A DNA stretch of 39,700 nt from Photobacterium proteolyticum (GCF_001939735.1 NZ_MJIL01000063.1:1-39700), one strand, 5' to 3'; shown: positions 23,669 through 32,597, counted from the stretch's first letter. Made by a program: numbers and translations. The notes: a model not told the origin generated them from the sequence alone.

Positions 23669-24580
23669 CTAATAGCCTCGTTTAAAATCAACTTGGTACA
23701 TCATCGGTTGTTGTTGGATATACCGTCGATAGTTTGCCGCAAATATCTCGAACACCTGCTCAGGAAAGCTCTCTGCGGCGATATGGGGGGTAATCGTTAT
23801 GTTTGGGTGTTGCCAGAAAGTATGCTGCTTATCTAACGGCTCCTGCTTGAATACATCAAGGTAGGCATGGGTTACACAGCCTTGCGCGATGGCGTTCAGC
23901 AACCCCTGCTCGCATACCGCATTACCTCGTCCTACGTTAAACAGTAGTGTACTTCTGCAATGGCTCAAGGTCTTGGCATTGAGGAGATTATTGGTGTCAG
24001 CCGTCGCGGGAAGGGTCGAGACGAGAATATCTGCCAGCGCCAGCCCTTCAATCAGCCGGGAGAGTGGATAGACGTGGTCGAAGCTCGTTTCTTGCGAACG
24101 GCCCGAACGATTGATACCGATGACTTCAAGACCAAGGGTCTTGGCAACCCGGGCCAGGTGTGAGCCGATAGATCCGGTGCCCAGAATGACCAGGGTTCTT
24201 TGGGCAAGTGAAGAATATGGAAGCGGCCGCCATTGGTGTCTGGATTGTTGTTGACGGTACTGGCTGAGATGGCGGGTATGATCCAGGGTATACCCCATGA
24301 CATACTCGGCAATCAACTGGCCGAAGTGGCCCCGGATATTGGTTAGGGTGTAGTCCTGCCGGATGTCCGGCCGGGTCAGCGCATCAATGCCCGCAAAGGT
24401 AGACTGCAGCCATATCAGCGCCGGGTAATCTTCGAGCTTGTCGGCAATGCGGGGGGGATCGGCCAAAATGACGGTGGCGTGCTCAGGGTTTTCGGTTATT
24501 TCGAGATCAGGTAGCTGAGCCCGGGTGAGCAACTGTCGGTAAGCCTTCTCCTGCCGTGCCACAATCAATAACTGGTTCAT
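23669..24580 (-). CDS. D-2-hydroxyacid dehydrogenase
   Basis: This is an NAD(P)-dependent oxidoreductase of the D-isomer 2-hydroxyacid dehydrogenase family, 303 residues. The Rossmann motif is LGTGSIGSHLARVAK, with N-R about 20 residues on suggesting NADP rather than NAD preference. The catalytic triad is visible: Arg in NVGRGNAV, Glu in FKQEPLD and His in TPHIAAES. Glyoxylate/hydroxypyruvate reductases (GhrA type) have this layout, but the substrate cannot be assigned. I use ATG 24580 because AAGGA lies seven bases before it; a TTG eight codons upstream is in frame. Confidence 0.8.
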   Translation of the reverse strand: MNQLLIVARQEKAYRQLLTRAQLPDLEITENPEHATVILADPPRIADKLEDYPALIWLQSTFAGIDALTRPDIRQDYTLTNIRGHFGQLIAEYVMGYTLDHTRHLSQYRQQQSRHQWRPLPYSSLAQRTLVILGTGSIGSHLARVAKTLGLEVIGINRSGRSQETSFDHVYPLSRLIEGLALADILVSTLPATADTNNLLNAKTLSHCRSTLLFNVGRGNAVCEQGLLNAIAQGCVTHAYLDVFKQEPLDKQHTFWQHPNITITPHIAAESFPEQVFEIFAANYRRYIQQQPMMYQVDFKRGY

Positions 24581-24717
24581 TCCTTTATCCTTGTTTGCTG
24601 ACAATATTTACCTGCCGTGTCGCAGTGGGCGATATGCCGATATTGGTGTCGCTTGATGTTGAAGTGGTCTGGCTATACAAGTACACTTCGGGGCAAATCA
24701 CAATCGCAGATTATCCC

Positions 24718-25305
24718 ATGCTAAAGAATCCTGTTCAGCTTCGCCTAGAAAAATTAGAACCATGGCAACACATCACCTTTATGGTCTCCCTGTGTGAACG
24801 CATGTACCCCAACTATGCACTGTTCTGCCGAGAAACTGAATTTGCCGATGAGCAGAAATATCGCTCAATTCTTGACAGTATCTGGGAAATTCTGACGGTC
24901 AAAACGGCGAAGATTAATTTCGAAAAGCAGCTGGAGAAGCTGGAAGAGCTGGTTCCTAGTGCCGATGAGCATGATCTTTACGCGGTTAATCCTGCAATTG
25001 ATGCCTGTGTCGCATTGGCAGATCTGCTTCATGCGATGCTGGATCGTGACTTGATGCTGGAAACACTGACGAAGCTGAGTTCGCTGTCAGCGGAAACGGT
25101 GGCAGATTTGGAATTTGCCCAGAGCGGCATCGAGATCACCAACGAGAACCAGAAAGAGAATGAAGCGGTCTGCGCAGAGTGGGATATGCAGTGGGCGATC
25201 TTCCGAGCGCTGAAGGAAGCCGAGCGTCGCGACATTGAGTTGATTAAAGACTTGCGACAAGAATTACGCGATGAGCCTGTCAGCAATATCGGCATTGAGC
25301 TGTAA
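24718..25305 (+). CDS. yjaG: YjaG family protein (DUF416)
   Basis: This 195-residue protein of unknown function aligns throughout with E. coli YjaG (LRLEKLEPWQHITFM, CERMYPNYALFC, AIDACVALADLLH, RDIELIKDLR). It is acidic, helical and cytosolic, with no recognised catalytic motif. I start at ATG 24718 because the family begins MLxNP; the open frame continues upstream with no support. It is divergent from the dehydrogenase and lies between hemE and hupA, as in E. coli. Confidence 0.88.
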   Translation: MLKNPVQLRLEKLEPWQHITFMVSLCERMYPNYALFCRETEFADEQKYRSILDSIWEILTVKTAKINFEKQLEKLEELVPSADEHDLYAVNPAIDACVALADLLHAMLDRDLMLETLTKLSSLSAETVADLEFAQSGIEITNENQKENEAVCAEWDMQWAIFRALKEAERRDIELIKDLRQELRDEPVSNIGIEL

Positions 25306-25324
25306 GCGATTATACTTAATTGAG

Positions 25325-25348
25325 AAAGGGCCCGTCAGGGCCCTTTTT
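25325..25348 (+). terminator. Terminator of yjaG
   Basis: AAAGGGCCC pairs with GGGCCCTTT around GTCA, with a T run following. Confidence 0.9.
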
Positions 25349-25506
25349 TGTATTTTCCTGCCGAGCAGTGAAAAGGCACAGTGCGGCCTGCTGGGAGATG
25401 TAACCGTGATGTAAAGTTATAAAGCCCAAAAGTCGATTTCTTTTGTGGTTGTTTGTGCTTTTAATTAGAGAGATGTTGGTCAATATCACTTATTTTGTTT
25501 TTTGGC

Positions 25507-25536
25507 TTGTATTGTCTGACTGCTGCCGTTTATAAC
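25507..25536 (+). promoter_or_regulatory. Possible promoter of the brnQ leader
   Basis: TTGTAT (25507-25512), an 18-base spacer and TATAAC (25531-25536). It would start transcription about 50 bases before the leader peptide ATG. The fit is moderate. Confidence 0.4.
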
Positions 25537-25577
25537 AAAGGTGTCGCGGAAAACGCTTTGGTTTTCCTATTTTTTTA

Positions 25578-25746
25578 CCTGTCAGCTAGGACGAGTTATG
25601 CCTGTATCAGCTATCAATCGTGCTGTTTACTGCAATGGTTTCAAGGCCGTTGCGGCTAGCCTGCTCCTCCTGCTCTCTCTGGGTCTTATCCGGGGCTGAC
25701 AGGCCGTATCTCATTTTTCCTGTCAGCTTGAAGCGAAGCTGACAGG
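25578..25746 (+). promoter_or_regulatory. Attenuator-like alternative hairpins before brnQ
   Basis: Four arms alternate. CCTGTCAGCT (25578-25587, touching the leader ribosome-binding site) is arm 1, GCTGACAGG (25695-25703, over the leader stop) is arm 2, CCTGTCAGCTT (25719-25729) is arm 3 and AAGCTGACAGG (25736-25746) is arm 4. Pairings 1:2 plus 3:4, or 2:3, are mutually exclusive. The 3:4 stem is 11 perfect base pairs with a 6-base loop, but no T run follows, so the read-out may be Rho-dependent or translational. The 3:4 loop region CTTGAAG can also pair with CTTCAAG at 25779-25785, near the brnQ start. Confidence 0.65.
25598..25699 (+). CDS. Leucine-rich leader peptide upstream of brnQ
   Basis: A 33-codon frame starts at ATG 25598 with AGGA seven bases upstream. 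It ends in five consecutive Leu codons (25661-25675), then Ser, Leu, Gly, Leu, Ile, Arg, Gly and TGA. The stop codon sits inside an arm (GCTGACAGG) that can pair both upstream and downstream. This is the design of leu/ilv attenuator peptides: ribosome stalling at the Leu run would free that arm. It resembles a short signal peptide by composition, but no mature protein follows. Inferred to be regulatory, not a functional protein. Confidence 0.7.
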   Translation: MPVSAINRAVYCNGFKAVAASLLLLLSLGLIRG

Positions 25747-25806
25747 TCCATATTCTCGCCCGAATTCACCTTAGTTTCCTTCAAGCGACTGCTGAAGAGG
25801 ATAACT

Positions 25807-27108
25807 ATGTTAAGTGCACGTAATATCGCCGCCTTGGGTTTTATGACTTTCGCCATGTACCTTGGCGCCGGCAACCTGATCTTCCCTCCGTTTCTTGGCT
25901 TGCAGGCTGGAGAGCATTTTGCTGCCGGTATGGCCGGGTTCTTGCTGACCGGGGTCGGTCTGCCAGCACTGGCCTTGGTGATAGTGGCACTGGTAAAAGG
26001 TTCAGACAACCTGACCGCTGCACTGCCAAAGCCTGCAGCAACCAGTTTTTGGGTGATGGTCTTTATCGTAATAGGGCCGGCATTTGTGATCCCGAGGGCG
26101 ATCACCGTGGCCTATCAGTTTAGCTTTGCGCCTTTTATCGGCGAAGCCGCCCTTTTGCCATTCACCGCTTTCTTCTGCCTTGCAGTTATCATGTTTGCCC
26201 TGTATCCCGGCAAATTAGTCGATACGCTAGGTAAGTGGCTGACCCCTGTGCTGGTGGTGATTTTGACCGTGTTGGCAGCCACCGCCTTATTGTCTCCCGG
26301 TGGTGATGTCCTAGCGGCATCTGGTCCTTATCAAGACAAAGCTTTTGCCGAAGGCCTGACTCAGGGTTACATGACAATGGATGCATTGGGCTCGATTGGC
26401 TTTGGTTGGATTATCTTCCGCGCTATTCGTGAAATGGGCGTGGAATGTCCGAAGGCTACTGCTAAATACACCCTGATGGCTGCAGTCATGTACGCGGTAG
26501 CTATGGCATTGGTGTATTTGTCGCTGGCCTATATCGGCTCGACCAGTGCTGATTTGGGTACGTCTTTTGGTAACGGTGGCGAGATTCTAACGGCGTTCAC
26601 CCTGGTCAACTACGGTGCCTTGGGCAGTGTCTTGCTGGGCGCGGTGATGATTCTGGCTTGCCTGACTACTGCAATCGGGGTGACAACCGCAGGCAGTGAG
26701 TTCTATAGCAGGACGTTCCAGCCAGTCACCTACCAGCGCAGTGTGTGGGTGACAATGCTGGTCGCCGGGCTGGTGGCTAATCTTGGCTTGGAGCAGTTAC
26801 TGGCTATTACTTTGCCGGTTGTGGTTGCCTTGCACCCGGTTGCGATAGCACTGTTATTGATTGCGCCACTTCGCCGCCGTTTGACGACATCGGCTGTGAT
26901 GGCTGCAGTGGTCACTGCGTTGGGTTTTGGCTGTGTGGATGCCTTGCATATCCTCGGCAAGATGCCGGCAGGGATTGATGCCTGGTTAGTACAATACTTG
27001 CCGCTTTATAGCGATTATGCCGGATGGGTGATACCAAGCATGGTGGTGATTGCTTTAGGTGTGATGAGAAATCGGTTTCCACGCTCAGAGCTAGCGTTGC
27101 AACCGTAA
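25807..27108 (+). CDS. brnQ: Branched-chain amino acid transport system II carrier protein
   Basis: BrnQ is a sodium-coupled inner-membrane importer of leucine, isoleucine and valine. The 433-residue protein (E. coli 439) has about 12 hydrophobic helices and the family N-terminal signature FAMYLGAGNLIFPPFLGLQAG, followed by FIVIGPAFVIPRAITVAYQF. GAAGAGGA precedes the ATG. It stands alone, behind a long leader with a leucine-rich peptide, so expression is probably set by charged tRNA-Leu. A near-perfect terminator follows. Confidence 0.95.
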   Translation: MLSARNIAALGFMTFAMYLGAGNLIFPPFLGLQAGEHFAAGMAGFLLTGVGLPALALVIVALVKGSDNLTAALPKPAATSFWVMVFIVIGPAFVIPRAITVAYQFSFAPFIGEAALLPFTAFFCLAVIMFALYPGKLVDTLGKWLTPVLVVILTVLAATALLSPGGDVLAASGPYQDKAFAEGLTQGYMTMDALGSIGFGWIIFRAIREMGVECPKATAKYTLMAAVMYAVAMALVYLSLAYIGSTSADLGTSFGNGGEILTAFTLVNYGALGSVLLGAVMILACLTTAIGVTTAGSEFYSRTFQPVTYQRSVWVTMLVAGLVANLGLEQLLAITLPVVVALHPVAIALLLIAPLRRRLTTSAVMAAVVTALGFGCVDALHILGKMPAGIDAWLVQYLPLYSDYAGWVIPSMVVIALGVMRNRFPRSELALQP

Positions 27109-27138
27109 ACTAAGCGACCGACAGCTTTGCAGAAAAAC

Positions 27139-27163
27139 AAAGGGGCCATTGGCCCCCTTGTTT
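27139..27163 (+). terminator. Terminator between brnQ and the convergent CNNM gene
   Basis: AAAGGGGCC pairs with GGCCCCCTT (one bulged C) around ATT, then GTTT. It can serve both converging genes. Confidence 0.75.
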
Positions 27164-27177
27164 ATGATGGCGTGTGA

Positions 27178-28233
27178 TCACTCATCGTCTTTGCTTTCAA
27201 TCACACCGTGAGTCTTCTTCCAGGCCTCCCAGCGCTGGTAGGCCAGCTGCTGCATGTCGGTGTTCTTGTCGGCTTCATCGACAATCTCCTCGCCGACGAG
27301 GTGCTCGAAAATATCTTCCATGGTCACAATGCCCTGCACGGTACCGTATTCGTCAACGACCAGAACCAGCTGCGAGCGCTCTTTCATCAGCTGCTCAAAA
27401 GCTTTTGGCACACTGGCGTTGTTCATGATCACCGGGATAGGGCGCATCAGGGTACCCAGCTCGCGGTGGCCGCGGCCGGCCTGGCTTTCGGCAAACAGTT
27501 CAAGCCGATGAGCGAAGCCGATAATATTGTCTTTTTGCTCGCTGAATACCAGCGGACGGGAGAACGGGCTGTCTTTGTGCTCGGACAGGAACTCGTTGAT
27601 CGGCTGTTCGGCATCGACCCTGAACAGCACCGGACGTGGTGTCATGATCTTGGTCACGCTGACATCACGGAACTGGAGCAGGTTAGTCATGATTTTAGAC
27701 TCGCCTTCCGCCAGCTCGCCGGATTCTTTGGCCAGCATGGCCATGGCAGACAGCTCGTCACGTAGCTTGGGCGCTTCATGCCCGCGGGAAAGGCGACGGG
27801 TTATTTGTTCCGACACCCAGACAAACGGAGTCAGCGCCCATACCATCCAGCGGAGCATGCTGGCCGAAGCCGGTGCCAGCTGGCGCCAATAGGTCGCCCC
27901 GATGGTTTTCGGAATGATTTCTGAAAATAGCAGGATACCGATAGTCAGAACGCCGGAAAATACACCCAGCCACTGGCTGCCGAACACGACGGCTGCCTGG
28001 GCTCCGGCGGTTGCAGCTCCGATGGTGTGGGCAATGGTATTTAAGGTCAGGATCGAGGCCAGCGGGCGATCGATATTGTCTTTCAGGGCAGCTAGTCGAG
28101 GAGCTGCCGGGTGGTTCTGCTGGCGCAGAGTACCGATATAACTTGGCGAAATACTAAGGAGCACGGCTTCGAGCACCGAGCAAATAAACGAAACACCTAT
28201 CGCAATCGTGATGTAAATCGTAAGGAGTAGCAT
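27178..28233 (-). CDS. CNNM/CorC-family membrane protein with CBS domains
   Basis: This 351-residue inner-membrane protein has an N-terminal DUF21 (CNNM) domain of three to four helices (VSFICSVLEAVLLSISPSYI; GVFSGVLTIGILLFSEIIPKTIGA). Two CBS domains follow (KIMTPRPVLF; VDEYGTVQGIVTMEDIFEHLVGEEI). The family is linked to magnesium/cobalt homeostasis; the old label 'hemolysin' is misleading. It lacks the C-terminal transporter-associated domain of full-length CorC/YfjD types. I start at ATG 28233 with AAGGT upstream, since the 22 codons before it are not part of the fold. Substrate not assigned. Confidence 0.85.
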   Translation of the reverse strand: MLLLTIYITIAIGVSFICSVLEAVLLSISPSYIGTLRQQNHPAAPRLAALKDNIDRPLASILTLNTIAHTIGAATAGAQAAVVFGSQWLGVFSGVLTIGILLFSEIIPKTIGATYWRQLAPASASMLRWMVWALTPFVWVSEQITRRLSRGHEAPKLRDELSAMAMLAKESGELAEGESKIMTNLLQFRDVSVTKIMTPRPVLFRVDAEQPINEFLSEHKDSPFSRPLVFSEQKDNIIGFAHRLELFAESQAGRGHRELGTLMRPIPVIMNNASVPKAFEQLMKERSQLVLVVDEYGTVQGIVTMEDIFEHLVGEEIVDEADKNTDMQQLAYQRWEAWKKTHGVIESKDDE

Positions 28234-28460
28234 GCTTACCTTGTCAGCTAATAAGGAAATTACGCCTATATTAATTGGTGCTCTAGGGAATAAATACAAC
28301 TATTTCATTTTTCGGATTGGTAACATTTTGTGAACTTGCGCTCAGTTTATGGTTAAAGAGCCCGCACCTAACCACATGATAGCCGACAAACCTTTGCCAC
28401 ACGGGCTTCTTTTGAATTAGAGTTGATGCGTCTGAAGAAAAACCTTAGAAGGGAAACCTA

Positions 28461-28733
28461 ATGAACAAGACCCAACTTATTGACCTGATCGCTGAAAAAG
28501 CAGATCTTTCTAAAGCTCAAGCGAAAGTAGCACTAGAGTCAACTCTAGACGGTATCACTGACGCGCTTAAGGAAGGTGACCAGGTTCAACTAATTGGCTT
28601 TGGTACATTTAAAGTAAACCACCGCGCAGCACGCACTGGCCGCAACCCGCAAACTGGTCAGGAAATCCAGATTGCAGCTGCGAACGTTCCTGCATTCGTA
28701 GCGGGTAAAGCACTGAAAGACTCAGTGAAATAA
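28461..28733 (+). CDS. hupA: DNA-binding protein HU-alpha
   Basis: HU is a histone-like nucleoid protein that bends DNA without sequence specificity. The 90-residue product is collinear with E. coli HupA, including the DNA-wrapping arm ([20 protein letters not shown]) with the intercalating Pro in RNP and the C-terminal [17 protein letters not shown] precedes the start. The leader (28357-28413) holds a GAGCCCG/CGGGCTTC pairing with a long loop. It lies between the CNNM gene and yjaH, as hupA precedes yjaH in E. coli. Confidence 0.96.
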   Translation: MNKTQLIDLIAEKADLSKAQAKVALESTLDGITDALKEGDQVQLIGFGTFKVNHRAARTGRNPQTGQEIQIAAANVPAFVAGKALKDSVK

Positions 28734-28739
28734 TCTATA

Positions 28740-28766
28740 CTCCGCCAGGTGATTCACCTGGCGGAG
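28740..28766 (+). terminator. Perfect hairpin after hupA
   Basis: CTCCGCCAGGTGA pairs with TCACCTGGCGGAG around a single T, then CTATTGTT. The U-tract is weak, so it may be a leaky terminator or a 3'-end stabiliser; yjaH starts nine bases later. Confidence 0.6.
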
Positions 28767-28774
28767 CTATTGTT

Positions 28775-29473
28775 ATGAAACGTCTTCTTCCTTTTTTTCT
28801 TATCTCGCTCCTGGCTGGATGTGAAACTACCGCTGTTCCCGAAAATACCATCACCCCTATTCTGACACATACTGGCGGCCAGACGATGGGCGATGCGACG
28901 TCACTGTACTGGTACACCTCGCAGCAAAACCGTCCGGTGAAGCTGGCCGAAGTGGTGACAGCCGGAGACTACGGCCAATACCAATCTGATTATCGCTGGC
29001 GTGACGGCAAGTTACGCGAGATCAAGCGTGAGGGAACTCGGTTGTACGAGAACACCCTTAAGCCCTTTAGCCTTCATGTTCGCTATGACACCCAGGGAAG
29101 CGCGGTCTTTCAGCGCTACTCCGTAGACGGGGCTGTTCTGCCATTGTCTGACTCTCAGCTCTACCAGCTAACCCAGCAGGCCAAGAATGCCATCCGTGTT
29201 GTCAGAGAGCAGCGCAAAGACGGCCTGTCTCTGATACAGGGGTACTGGCAGGGGAATCGTCTGACACGTTGTGGAACGGACAAGCCGGTGGCGATGAGCT
29301 TTGACCCGGCCTTGCCCGAGTTTACCGCCCGGCAGCTTAGCCAACAGGGGCAGAACCGTTTTATCGCGGTATCCGGCAAGGTGCGCCGCGAGAGTATCGA
29401 GGCAAGCCAGCTGCTGATGCTGACTGGTGACGGCAAGCAATGTATCGCTCCTCCTGTCTTGCTCGGCAATTAA
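28775..29473 (+). CDS. yjaH: YjaH-family lipoprotein (DUF1481)
   Basis: This 232-residue exported lipoprotein has a short basic start and hydrophobic core, then the lipobox LLAGC with Cys16 as the lipidation site. The mature part matches the DUF1481/YjaH pattern (SLYWYTSQQ, VVTAGDYGQY, DYRWRDGKLREI). The function is unknown. Residues after the lipidated Cys are Glu-Thr, with no inner-membrane-retention Asp, so the outer membrane is likely. Position right after hupA supports the assignment. Confidence 0.85.
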   Translation: MKRLLPFFLISLLAGCETTAVPENTITPILTHTGGQTMGDATSLYWYTSQQNRPVKLAEVVTAGDYGQYQSDYRWRDGKLREIKREGTRLYENTLKPFSLHVRYDTQGSAVFQRYSVDGAVLPLSDSQLYQLTQQAKNAIRVVREQRKDGLSLIQGYWQGNRLTRCGTDKPVAMSFDPALPEFTARQLSQQGQNRFIAVSGKVRRESIEASQLLMLTGDGKQCIAPPVLLGN

Positions 29474-29511
29474 GCCCTGACTCTTGTTTGTTCTCCTACG
29501 GGAGGCGAAAC

Positions 29512-29540
29512 AAAAAACGCGCTGAGTCAGCGCGTTTTTT
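29512..29540 (+). terminator. Bidirectional terminator between yjaH and purD
   Basis: AAAAAACGCGCTGA pairs with TCAGCGCGTTTTTT around a G, with A and T runs at both ends, so it serves both converging genes. Confidence 0.92.
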
Positions 29541-29563
29541 ATTTCTGGATATCGAAGGGGGCG

Positions 29564-30853
29564 TTATGCCTGTTGCTCGCGCTCTATCGCACGGTAACCG
29601 ATGTCATTGCGATGGAACATACCATTCCAGCTTACCTGTTTGGTCAACGCATAGGCGCGTTGCTGGGCTTCTGAGACCGTATTACCAAGTGCCGTGGCAC
29701 AAAGCACTCGGCCGCCGTTTGTCACCAGCTCACCTTCTGGGTTATTCGCCGTGCCGGCATGGAAGATTTTTTGACCGTCAGCCTGTTCTGCAGGAAGGGT
29801 GATCACGTCGCCCTTGTCATAGTCAGCCGGGTAGCCTCCAGCAGCCAGTACCACGCCGATTGAAGCGCGCGGGTCCCACTTAGACTCAGCCTGATCAAGC
29901 TTCTCGTCAATCGCCATGAGGCAAAGGTCGACCAGATCCGACTCCATACGCATCATGATTGGCTGGGTTTCCGGATCGCCGAAGCGACAGTTGTACTCGA
30001 TGACCTTCGGGGTACCGTCAGCGGCAATCATCAGGCCGGCATAAAGGAAACCGGTATACGGGTGGCCTTCTGCATCCATACCACGTACCGTTGGATAGAT
30101 AACCTCTTCCAGAATACGCTCATGAATCTCAGGCGTGACGACAGGAGCTGGTGAGTAGGCACCCATGCCCCCGGTATTCGGGCCTGTATCTTTATCACCC
30201 ACACGCTTGTGATCCTGGCTGGTGGCCATTGGCAGCACGCTTGCGCCGTCGACCATCACGATGAAGCTGGCTTCTTCGCCTTCCAGGAACTCTTCGATAA
30301 CTACACGGCTGCCGGCTTCACCGAAGACGTTACCTGCCAGCATGTCTTTAATCGCATCTTCCGCTTCTTCAAGGGTCATCGCGACAATGACGCCTTTACC
30401 AGCGGCTAAACCATCGGCTTTCACCACGATAGGCGCACCTTGCTCACGTACATAAGCCAGGGCCGGTTCGATTTCGGTGAAATTAGCGTATGAACCTGTT
30501 GGGATCTTATGGCGAGCCAAAAAGTCCTTGGTAAATGCTTTGGAGCCTTCCAGCTGAGCGGCAGCCTGTGTCGGACCGAAGATTGGCAGGCCGGCCTCGC
30601 GGAAAGCATCGACAACGCCGATGACCAGTGGAGCTTCAGGGCCAACGATGGTCAGCTCGATGGCTTTCTCCTTGGCAAAGGCAACCAGGGCGGCAATATC
30701 CTCAACGCCGATAGCAATGTTTTCCAGTTTTGGCTCCAGTGCCGTACCGGCGTTGCCCGGCGCCACATATACAGTCTCAACATTTGGGTTTTGCGCTGCT
30801 TTCCAGCCTAGCGCGTGTTCACGGCCGCCGGCGCCTATGATTAATACGTTCAT
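29564..30853 (-). CDS. purD: Phosphoribosylamine--glycine ligase
   Basis: PurD joins phosphoribosylamine and glycine using ATP, the second step of purine synthesis. The 429-residue protein matches the E. coli length and has the ATP-grasp layout. It begins MNVLIIGAGGREHALGWK and includes VKADGLAAGKGVIVA and the family signature FGDPETQPIM. AAAGGA precedes the start. It follows purH on the same strand after a 113-base spacer containing a palindromic repeat, and ends at a bidirectional terminator. Confidence 0.97.
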   Translation of the reverse strand: MNVLIIGAGGREHALGWKAAQNPNVETVYVAPGNAGTALEPKLENIAIGVEDIAALVAFAKEKAIELTIVGPEAPLVIGVVDAFREAGLPIFGPTQAAAQLEGSKAFTKDFLARHKIPTGSYANFTEIEPALAYVREQGAPIVVKADGLAAGKGVIVAMTLEEAEDAIKDMLAGNVFGEAGSRVVIEEFLEGEEASFIVMVDGASVLPMATSQDHKRVGDKDTGPNTGGMGAYSPAPVVTPEIHERILEEVIYPTVRGMDAEGHPYTGFLYAGLMIAADGTPKVIEYNCRFGDPETQPIMMRMESDLVDLCLMAIDEKLDQAESKWDPRASIGVVLAAGGYPADYDKGDVITLPAEQADGQKIFHAGTANNPEGELVTNGGRVLCATALGNTVSEAQQRAYALTKQVSWNGMFHRNDIGYRAIEREQQA

Positions 30854-30872
30854 AATATTTCCTTTGATTACT

Positions 30873-30956
30873 CCTCCCCTTTTTAAGGGGAGGTTGGGAG
30901 GGGTTAAGGTAGCGAGCGCTTCAAACCCCCTCTAACTCCCCCTTGAAAAGGGGGAG
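30873..30956. repeat. Palindromic REP-like element between purH and purD
   Basis: Two G/C-arm hairpins, CCTCCCC/GGGGAGG (30873-30893) and CTCCCCC/GGGGGAG (30936-30956), flank an inner inverted pair, GTTGGGAGGGGTT versus AACCCCCTCTAAC. The 84-base unit can fold as a three-stem cloverleaf. Sequences of this CCCCTC type recur between genes in many proteobacteria; a genome-wide copy number cannot be counted here. It probably alters mRNA stability between the two cistrons. Confidence 0.7.
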
Positions 30957-30966
30957 AACCAAAAAA

Positions 30967-32574
30967 TTAGTGGCGGAAGTGGCGCATGCCGGTAAAGATC
31001 ATCGCCATGCCGTGCTCGTCGGCGGCGTCAATCACTTCCTGGTCGCGCATCGAGCCGCCCGGCTGGATCACGCACTTAATGCCTGCTTCGGCCGCTGCAT
31101 CAATACCGTCGCGGAACGGGAAGAAGGCATCGGATGCCATTACACTACCGGCAACTTCCAGATTTTCGTCGGCGGCCTTGATACCGGCAATTTTCGCCGA
31201 GTACACACGGCTCATCTGGCCGGCACCGACGCCGATAGTCATATTGCCTTTGGCGTAGACAATTGCGTTAGATTTAACGTACTTGGCGACTTTCCAGCAG
31301 AATAGGGCATCACGTAGTTCTTCGTCGCTAGGCTGACGCTTGGAAACCACTTTCAGGTCGTCCTGGCTAACCATACCCTGGTCACGGTCTTGCACCAGCA
31401 GGCCGCCGTTAACGCGCTTGACGTCAAAGTCTGTAGTCTTGGCTGACCACTGGCCGCACTCTAGCAGGCGAACGTTTTTCTTCGCTGCAACAACGTCGAT
31501 GGCGGCTTTTGAAACAGAAGGTGCGATGATCACTTCCACGAACTGACGCTCGACAATCGCCTGTGCGGTTTCGGCATCCAGTTCCTGGTTGAAGGCAATG
31601 ATGCCGCCAAAGGCTGATGTCGGGTCCGTCTGGTAAGCACGGTTGTAGGCTTCAAGAATGTTGTCGCCCAGTGCCACACCACAAGGGTTGGCGTGTTTGA
31701 CGATGACACAGGCTGGCTGGTCGAATTCTTTCACACACTCAAGCGCAGCATCGGTATCAGCGATGTTGTTGTAGGACAGGGCTTTGCCCTGGATTTGGCG
31801 CGCTGTAGACACAGAGGCTTCTTCCGGGGTTGCTTCTACATAGAAAGCTGCGGCCTGGTGACTGTTCTCACCATAGCGCATGTCCTGCTTCTTCTCGAAC
31901 TGCTGATTGAAGGTACGTGGGAATTTACTTTTGTTTTCAGGAGAAGGTTCATCCCCTTCCTTGTTGTCACCGTATGACGGCACCATGGTACCGAAATAGT
32001 TGGCGATCATGCCGTCATAGGCGGCGGTGTGCTCAAAGGCGGCGATAGCAAGATCAAAGCGGGTAGCATGGGTCAGAGAGCCGCTGTTGGCTTCCAGTTC
32101 GGCCAGAACGCGGTCATAGTCATGGGCATTAACCACAATGGTGACATCTTTGTGGTTTTTCGCCGCCGAGCGAACCATGGTCGGGCCGCCGATATCAATA
32201 TTTTCAACCGCGTCTTCCAGCGTACAGCCTGCCTTGGCCACTGTCTGGGCAAATGGATACAGGTTTACCACCACCATATCGATCGGATCGATACCGTGTT
32301 GAGTCATGATCTCATCGTCCTGGCCGCGGCGACCCAGAACGCCACCGTGTACTTTCGGGTGAAGTGTCTTGACCCGGCCGTCCATCATTTCCGGGAAGCC
32401 AGTATAATCTGATACTTCGGTGACCTTGATACCTTGCTCGGCAAGCAGGCGAGCTGTACCGCCAGTAGAAAGGATGTCAACACCACGGTTGGCAAGAGCT
32501 TGTGCGAACTCAACAATACCAGTTTTGTCAGATACGCTGATCAGCGCACGGCGAATAGGACGAGCGTTTTCCAT
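30967..32574 (-). CDS. purH: Bifunctional AICAR formyltransferase / IMP cyclohydrolase
   Basis: PurH catalyses the last two steps of IMP synthesis. The 535-residue protein (E. coli 529) has an N-terminal MGS-like cyclohydrolase domain ([29 protein letters not shown]) and a C-terminal formyltransferase domain with the catalytic KHANPCGVA. The closing FTGMRHFRH is typical. I start at ATG 32574 because homology begins at [12 protein letters not shown]; two other Met codons lie just upstream in frame. The promoter carries a PurR box, so it should be repressed when hypoxanthine or guanine is plentiful. Confidence 0.97.
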   Translation of the reverse strand: MENARPIRRALISVSDKTGIVEFAQALANRGVDILSTGGTARLLAEQGIKVTEVSDYTGFPEMMDGRVKTLHPKVHGGVLGRRGQDDEIMTQHGIDPIDMVVVNLYPFAQTVAKAGCTLEDAVENIDIGGPTMVRSAAKNHKDVTIVVNAHDYDRVLAELEANSGSLTHATRFDLAIAAFEHTAAYDGMIANYFGTMVPSYGDNKEGDEPSPENKSKFPRTFNQQFEKKQDMRYGENSHQAAAFYVEATPEEASVSTARQIQGKALSYNNIADTDAALECVKEFDQPACVIVKHANPCGVALGDNILEAYNRAYQTDPTSAFGGIIAFNQELDAETAQAIVERQFVEVIIAPSVSKAAIDVVAAKKNVRLLECGQWSAKTTDFDVKRVNGGLLVQDRDQGMVSQDDLKVVSKRQPSDEELRDALFCWKVAKYVKSNAIVYAKGNMTIGVGAGQMSRVYSAKIAGIKAADENLEVAGSVMASDAFFPFRDGIDAAAEAGIKCVIQPGGSMRDQEVIDAADEHGMAMIFTGMRHFRH

Positions 32575-32597
32575 TGCTACCATCTCTTTTATACACG

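Noticed and set aside
25598..25699. Leader peptide as a secreted small protein
   Set aside because: It looks like a signal peptide but ends right after the hydrophobic stretch, and its stop lies inside the pairing arms.
27208..27765. 185-codon plus-strand frame opposite the CNNM gene
   Set aside because: The minus-strand product has clear CBS and DUF21 motifs; this frame is its mirror and shows no motif.
30873..30956. Palindromic unit as a CRISPR repeat or as a terminator of purH
   Set aside because: There is only one unit and no spacers; T runs are short and purD lies just downstream in the same operon. No CRISPR array was seen anywhere in the window.
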